Assembly (NCBI GenBank): GCA_045592485.1 | Contig: JAZNUS010000150.1 | Span: forward strand, 1-9,071 | DNA: 9,071 nt | From: RGIG1828 sp045592485 | Lineage (GTDB): Bacteria > Bacillota > Clostridia > UMGS1810 | Direction: 5' to 3' | Shown: positions 6,536-9,071 of the stretch, in pieces | Numbering within the stretch: the first letter of the stretch is position 1 | How the letters are laid out: each line of letters starts with the position of its first letter | Translations under genes and position numbers: made by a program | The notes under the pieces: model-generated | Databases searched by the model: none | Told to the model about the DNA's origin: nothing | The model's input: only the letters and a program-made list of their open reading frames with translations

Positions 6536-7111
6536 ATGAAAATTTTAAAAGACAGAATAAGAAAAGACGGTAAAGTTAGAAGCGGCAATGTTCTGAAGGT
6601 TGACAGTTTCCTTAACCATCAGATGGATATAAAGCTTTTTGAAGAAATTGCCAAAGAATTTAAATCAAGATTTTCTGACTGTCCCATCAATAAAATTTTA
6701 ACAATCGAATCCTCAGGAATCGGTATTGCCTGCATAGCTGCTCAGGTTTTTGATGTTCCTCTTGTATTTGCAAAAAAGAACACCACCAAAAATATTGACG
6801 GTGCAGTTTATTCTGCACAGATTGACTCCTTTACTCACGGAAAAACATATAATGTTGTTGTTGCAAGAGAATATCTTAATCCCGAAGATAACATACTCAT
6901 TATTGACGATTTTCTTGCAAAAGGCAAAGCTCTCATTGGGCTTTCACAGATTGTTGAAAAATCCGGTGCAACTCTTTGCGGTGCCGGTATTGTTATTGAA
7001 AAAGGTTTTCAGGATGGCGGAAAGATGCTTCGAAAAGAGGGTATGAGAATAGAATCTCTTGCCATTATTAAATCCATGTCTGAAGACGGAAAAATTGAAT
7101 TTGAAGAATAA
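6536..7111 (+). CDS. xpt: Xanthine phosphoribosyltransferase
   Basis: Xpt salvages xanthine by converting it with PRPP to XMP, the precursor of GMP, in the cytoplasm. The 191-residue product is close to B. subtilis Xpt (194). The type I phosphoribosyltransferase PRPP loop is NILIIDDFLAKGKAL (119-133). An N-terminal family segment, DGKVRSGNVLKVDSFLNHQM (11-30), is typical of Xpt, and IESSGIGIACIAA (57-69) and VPLVFAKK (74-81) agree. The ATG follows AAGGAG at a spacing of eight. The gene sits only 21 bp after rseP, so there is no room for the guanine riboswitch that controls xpt in Bacillus. It appears to be expressed with the operon. The neighbours do not suggest a purine regulon, and no pbuX-like permease is present. 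Confidence 0.93.
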   Translation: MKILKDRIRKDGKVRSGNVLKVDSFLNHQMDIKLFEEIAKEFKSRFSDCPINKILTIESSGIGIACIAAQVFDVPLVFAKKNTTKNIDGAVYSAQIDSFTHGKTYNVVVAREYLNPEDNILIIDDFLAKGKALIGLSQIVEKSGATLCGAGIVIEKGFQDGGKMLRKEGMRIESLAIIKSMSEDGKIEFEE

Positions 7112-7127
7112 TAGTAATTATATATAT

Positions 7128-7132
7128 GGAGG
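7128..7132 (+). promoter_or_regulatory. Ribosome binding site deciding the GTG start of rnjA
   Basis: A perfect GGAGG lies seven bases before the GTG at 7140. The frame is open back to 7059 inside xpt, but the sequence before this GTG does not look like RNase J, and the GTG start gives the family's usual length. Confidence 0.8.
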
Positions 7133-7139
7133 TATATTT

Positions 7140-8801
7140 GTGGCAAAAAAATCAAAACTGAAGATTATTCCCCTTGGCGGTCTGAATGAGATCGGAAAAA
7201 ATATGACCGTCTTTTCCTATGGGAATGATATGATAATCGTCGATTGCGGTATGGCATTTCCTGATGAAGAAATGCTCGGTGTCGATATTGTAATCCCGGA
7301 TTTTTCATTCGTGGTTAAAAACAGCGACAAAATCAGAGGTGTTGTTCTGACCCACGGACATGAGGACCATATCGGCGGTCTTGCATATCTTCTCAAAGAG
7401 ATTAATGTACCGATTTACGGTACAAATCTTACCCTGGGACTTGTCCAGAACAAACTGAAGGAGCACAATCTGCTCTCTTCAACTGTTCTCAACAGAGTTT
7501 TTCCGGGAGACACGGTTTCTCTCGGTACCTTTAAGGTTGAGTTCATAAGGTCAAACCATTCAATTCCCGACGCGGTTGCTCTTGCAATTCATTCACCTGC
7601 AGGAATTGTTCTTCACACAGGGGATTTCAAAATTGACACCACTCCCATACAGGGTGACATGATTGACCTTGCAAGAATTGGCGAGCTTGGCAAGCAGGGT
7701 GTACTTGCACTGATGAGTGACAGTACAAACGCAGAAAGATCGGGCTACACAATGTCTGAGAGAATTGTTGGTTCCACATTTGAAAATGTGTTCAAATCCA
7801 CAAAATCCAGGATTATCGTTGCAACCTTTGCTTCCAATGTTCACCGTATGCAGCAGGTTATTAATGCAGCTGTCAATAACGGCAGAAAGATTGCAGTATC
7901 CGGCAGAAGCATGCTCAATCTTATTGAGGTTGCAACAGAGCTTGGATATATGAAAATACCGGCAAATGCAATGATAGATATTGATGACATAAAAAAATAT
8001 AAGCCTCATCAACTCACAATTATCACAACAGGAAGCCAGGGAGAACCTATGAGTGCCCTTTACCGTATGGCCTATTCCGACCACAAAAAGGTTGAGATAA
8101 TGAAGGGTGATCTGGTAATTATATCAGCAAATCCCATTCCCGGTAACGAAAAGCTTGTTTCGAATGTTGTAAATGAGCTTTACAAAAAAGGGGCAGATGT
8201 GTACAATGACCCTGCCTGTGTTCATGTTTCGGGCCATGCCTGTCAGGAAGAATTGAAAATGATAATCGGGCTTGCAAAACCCAAATATTTCATTCCTGTT
8301 CACGGTGAATACAAGCATCTCAGAACTCATGCGGATCTCGGCCGCCTTATGGGTATTAAAGAAAAAGATATATTCATTATGGACATCGGAAAGGTTCTTG
8401 AGCTTTCAAAGGATTCTGCAAAATGTGTAGATAGTGTTCAGGCAGGACTTGTAATGGTAGATGGTCTTGGTGTGGGTGATGTCGGTAACATTGTTCTTCG
8501 TGACCGAAAGCATCTTGCAGAAGACGGACTCATTGTTATTGTTGTGACAATTTCCTCGGAAACCGGAATGATTGTTGCAGGCCCCGACATTATCTCCAGA
8601 GGGTTTGTATATGTCCGTGAGTCTGAAAGTCTTATGGATGATATAAAGGTTATTGCAAAAATGTCCCTTGAATCCTTTGAAAACAGCAAAGTGAGAGACT
8701 GGACAACACTTAAAAACGGAATGAAATCAAGAATTTCTGAATATCTCTACAGAGAGACAAAGAGAAAACCCATGATTCTTCCGGTTATTATGGAAGTGTA
8801 A
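7140..8801 (+). CDS. rnjA: Ribonuclease J (RNase J1-type)
   Basis: RNase J is a beta-CASP metallo-beta-lactamase nuclease with 5'-3' exonuclease and endonuclease activity, central to mRNA decay and rRNA maturation in Firmicutes. The 553-residue product matches B. subtilis RNase J1 (555). The zinc motif THGHEDHIGG (71-80) carries His72, His74, Asp76 and His77. Further ligands are His140 (RSNHSIPDA) and Asp162 (HTGDFK). The beta-CASP domain has LMSDSTNAERSGYT (191-204), GRSMLNLI (255-262) and TTGSQGEPMSAL (296-307). HVSGHA (362-367) and FIPVHGEY (384-391) complete the site. A C-terminal domain from about 440 carries RDRKHLAEDGLIVIVV. No catalytic residue is missing, so it should be active. It ends the operon and is followed by a terminator five bases after the stop. 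Confidence 0.97.
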   Translation: MAKKSKLKIIPLGGLNEIGKNMTVFSYGNDMIIVDCGMAFPDEEMLGVDIVIPDFSFVVKNSDKIRGVVLTHGHEDHIGGLAYLLKEINVPIYGTNLTLGLVQNKLKEHNLLSSTVLNRVFPGDTVSLGTFKVEFIRSNHSIPDAVALAIHSPAGIVLHTGDFKIDTTPIQGDMIDLARIGELGKQGVLALMSDSTNAERSGYTMSERIVGSTFENVFKSTKSRIIVATFASNVHRMQQVINAAVNNGRKIAVSGRSMLNLIEVATELGYMKIPANAMIDIDDIKKYKPHQLTIITTGSQGEPMSALYRMAYSDHKKVEIMKGDLVIISANPIPGNEKLVSNVVNELYKKGADVYNDPACVHVSGHACQEELKMIIGLAKPKYFIPVHGEYKHLRTHADLGRLMGIKEKDIFIMDIGKVLELSKDSAKCVDSVQAGLVMVDGLGVGDVGNIVLRDRKHLAEDGLIVIVVTISSETGMIVAGPDIISRGFVYVRESESLMDDIKVIAKMSLESFENSKVRDWTTLKNGMKSRISEYLYRETKRKPMILPVIMEV

Positions 8802-8805
8802 TATT

Positions 8806-8833
8806 AAAGGTTGTCGATGAGACAACCTTTTTT
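8806..8833 (+). terminator. Intrinsic terminator of the pyrH-rnjA operon
   Basis: Five bases after the rnjA stop, AAAGGTTGTC (8806-8815) pairs perfectly with GACAACCTTT (8821-8830) around the loop GATGA. The T-run reaches 8833. This is a canonical rho-independent terminator. Confidence 0.92.
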
Positions 8834-8869
8834 GCTTTATAAGAAATTACATTTCTATAAAGCAAAAAA
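8828..8869. repeat. AT-rich inverted repeat overlapping the operon terminator
   Basis: The left arm (8828-8847) pairs with 8851-8869 over 19 bp, with a single bulged A at 8842 and loop TAC. It begins with six T residues and ends with six A residues. It uses the same T-run as the terminator just upstream, so the two stems cannot form at once. No T-tract follows it on either strand, so it is not a second classic terminator. Confidence 0.75.
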
Positions 8870-8950
8870 CATTGATTGTATTGCCGTGCCAAAATGCACA
8901 TGGCTTGAGAAATTTTCAAATTGGGGTTTGTCGCTCTGTTTAGCACTAGG

Positions 8951-9071
8951 GCGAAAGGCTCCCCTGCCTAAGGGGAGCTGGCAGTGAGCGTAGCGAAACT
9001 GACTGAGGGGTATTGCTGAAAGTATTGATATTTCTGCATTTCGTACCCCTCCGTCTTTGCCTTACGGCAAA
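8951..9071. repeat. Left part of a second copy of the palindromic dispersed repeat
   Basis: The copy opens with a terminal inverted repeat (8951-8977) that matches the reverse complement of 87-113 at 25 of 27 positions. Within it, CTCCCC and GGGGAG form a small hairpin of their own. From 8991 it follows 1-81 with two mismatches. Joining the two partial copies gives an element of about 153 bp with no coding capacity. The interval 8870-8950 between the terminator hairpins and this repeat holds no gene or motif that I recognise. Confidence 0.85.

Noticed and set aside
7059..7139. 27-residue N-terminal extension of RNase J overlapping xpt
   Set aside because: It would overlap xpt without a ribosome binding site. 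The GTG at 7140 has a perfect GGAGG and yields 553 residues, with catalytic residues offset by two from B. subtilis RNase J1.
1..9071. Terminal overlap suggesting a circular plasmid or phage genome
   Set aside because: The 81-base end match has two mismatches and lies within a palindromic repeat element. The genes are chromosomal core functions with no replication, mobilisation or capsid genes. Two repeat copies explain it better than circularity.
8951..9071. CRISPR array or tRNA-like structure in the terminal repeat
   Set aside because: There is one interrupted palindromic unit per end with no regular repeat-spacer pattern, and no cloverleaf or conserved tRNA T-loop is seen.

Overview
The window is a chromosomal segment from a low-to-moderate GC Gram-positive bacterium. 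It is most likely an anaerobic gut-type member of Clostridia, probably Oscillospirales/Ruminococcaceae-like. This rests on the gene content (RNase J, xanthine phosphoribosyltransferase, the MEP-pathway enzyme Dxr, and the pyrH-frr-uppS-cdsA-dxr-rseP order), on strong AGGAGG-like ribosome binding sites with some TTG/GTG starts, and on a palindromic intergenic repeat of a kind I recall from such genomes. The genus cannot be fixed from sequence alone.

Layout. Positions 1-113 are the right-hand part of a repeat element. A minus-strand AraC-family regulator (200-1150) follows, with its own terminator (152-184) and an unusual leader (1165-1249) that holds a perfect 16-bp stem. The divergent intergenic region ends with a good extended -10 promoter. 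From there eight genes read on the plus strand with gaps of only 4-36 bp: pyrH, frr, uppS, cdsA, dxr, rseP, xpt and rnjA (1436-8801). An intrinsic terminator (8806-8833) closes the operon. A second, AT-rich hairpin overlaps it, and then a second copy of the repeat begins (8951) and runs off the end of the window.

How the genes work together. PyrH supplies UDP, and so UTP and CTP. Frr recycles ribosomes. Dxr commits carbon to isoprenoids, and UppS builds the C55 lipid carrier for wall synthesis. CdsA makes CDP-diacylglycerol for phospholipids, using CTP that derives from the PyrH step. RseP is an intramembrane protease of the envelope stress type. Xpt salvages xanthine and RNase J matures and degrades RNA. 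This is a growth-coupled nucleotide, translation and envelope operon.

I see no undescribed multi-gene system. The coding content is ordinary core metabolism. The points worth a second look are non-coding: the repeat copies at both ends (the element can be rebuilt as about 153 bp with 27-bp terminal inverted repeats), the regulator's hairpin leader, a two-turn direct repeat over the pyrH -10, the overlapping 3' hairpins, and the replacement of the usual operon neighbours (rpsB-tsf upstream, ispG-polC downstream).
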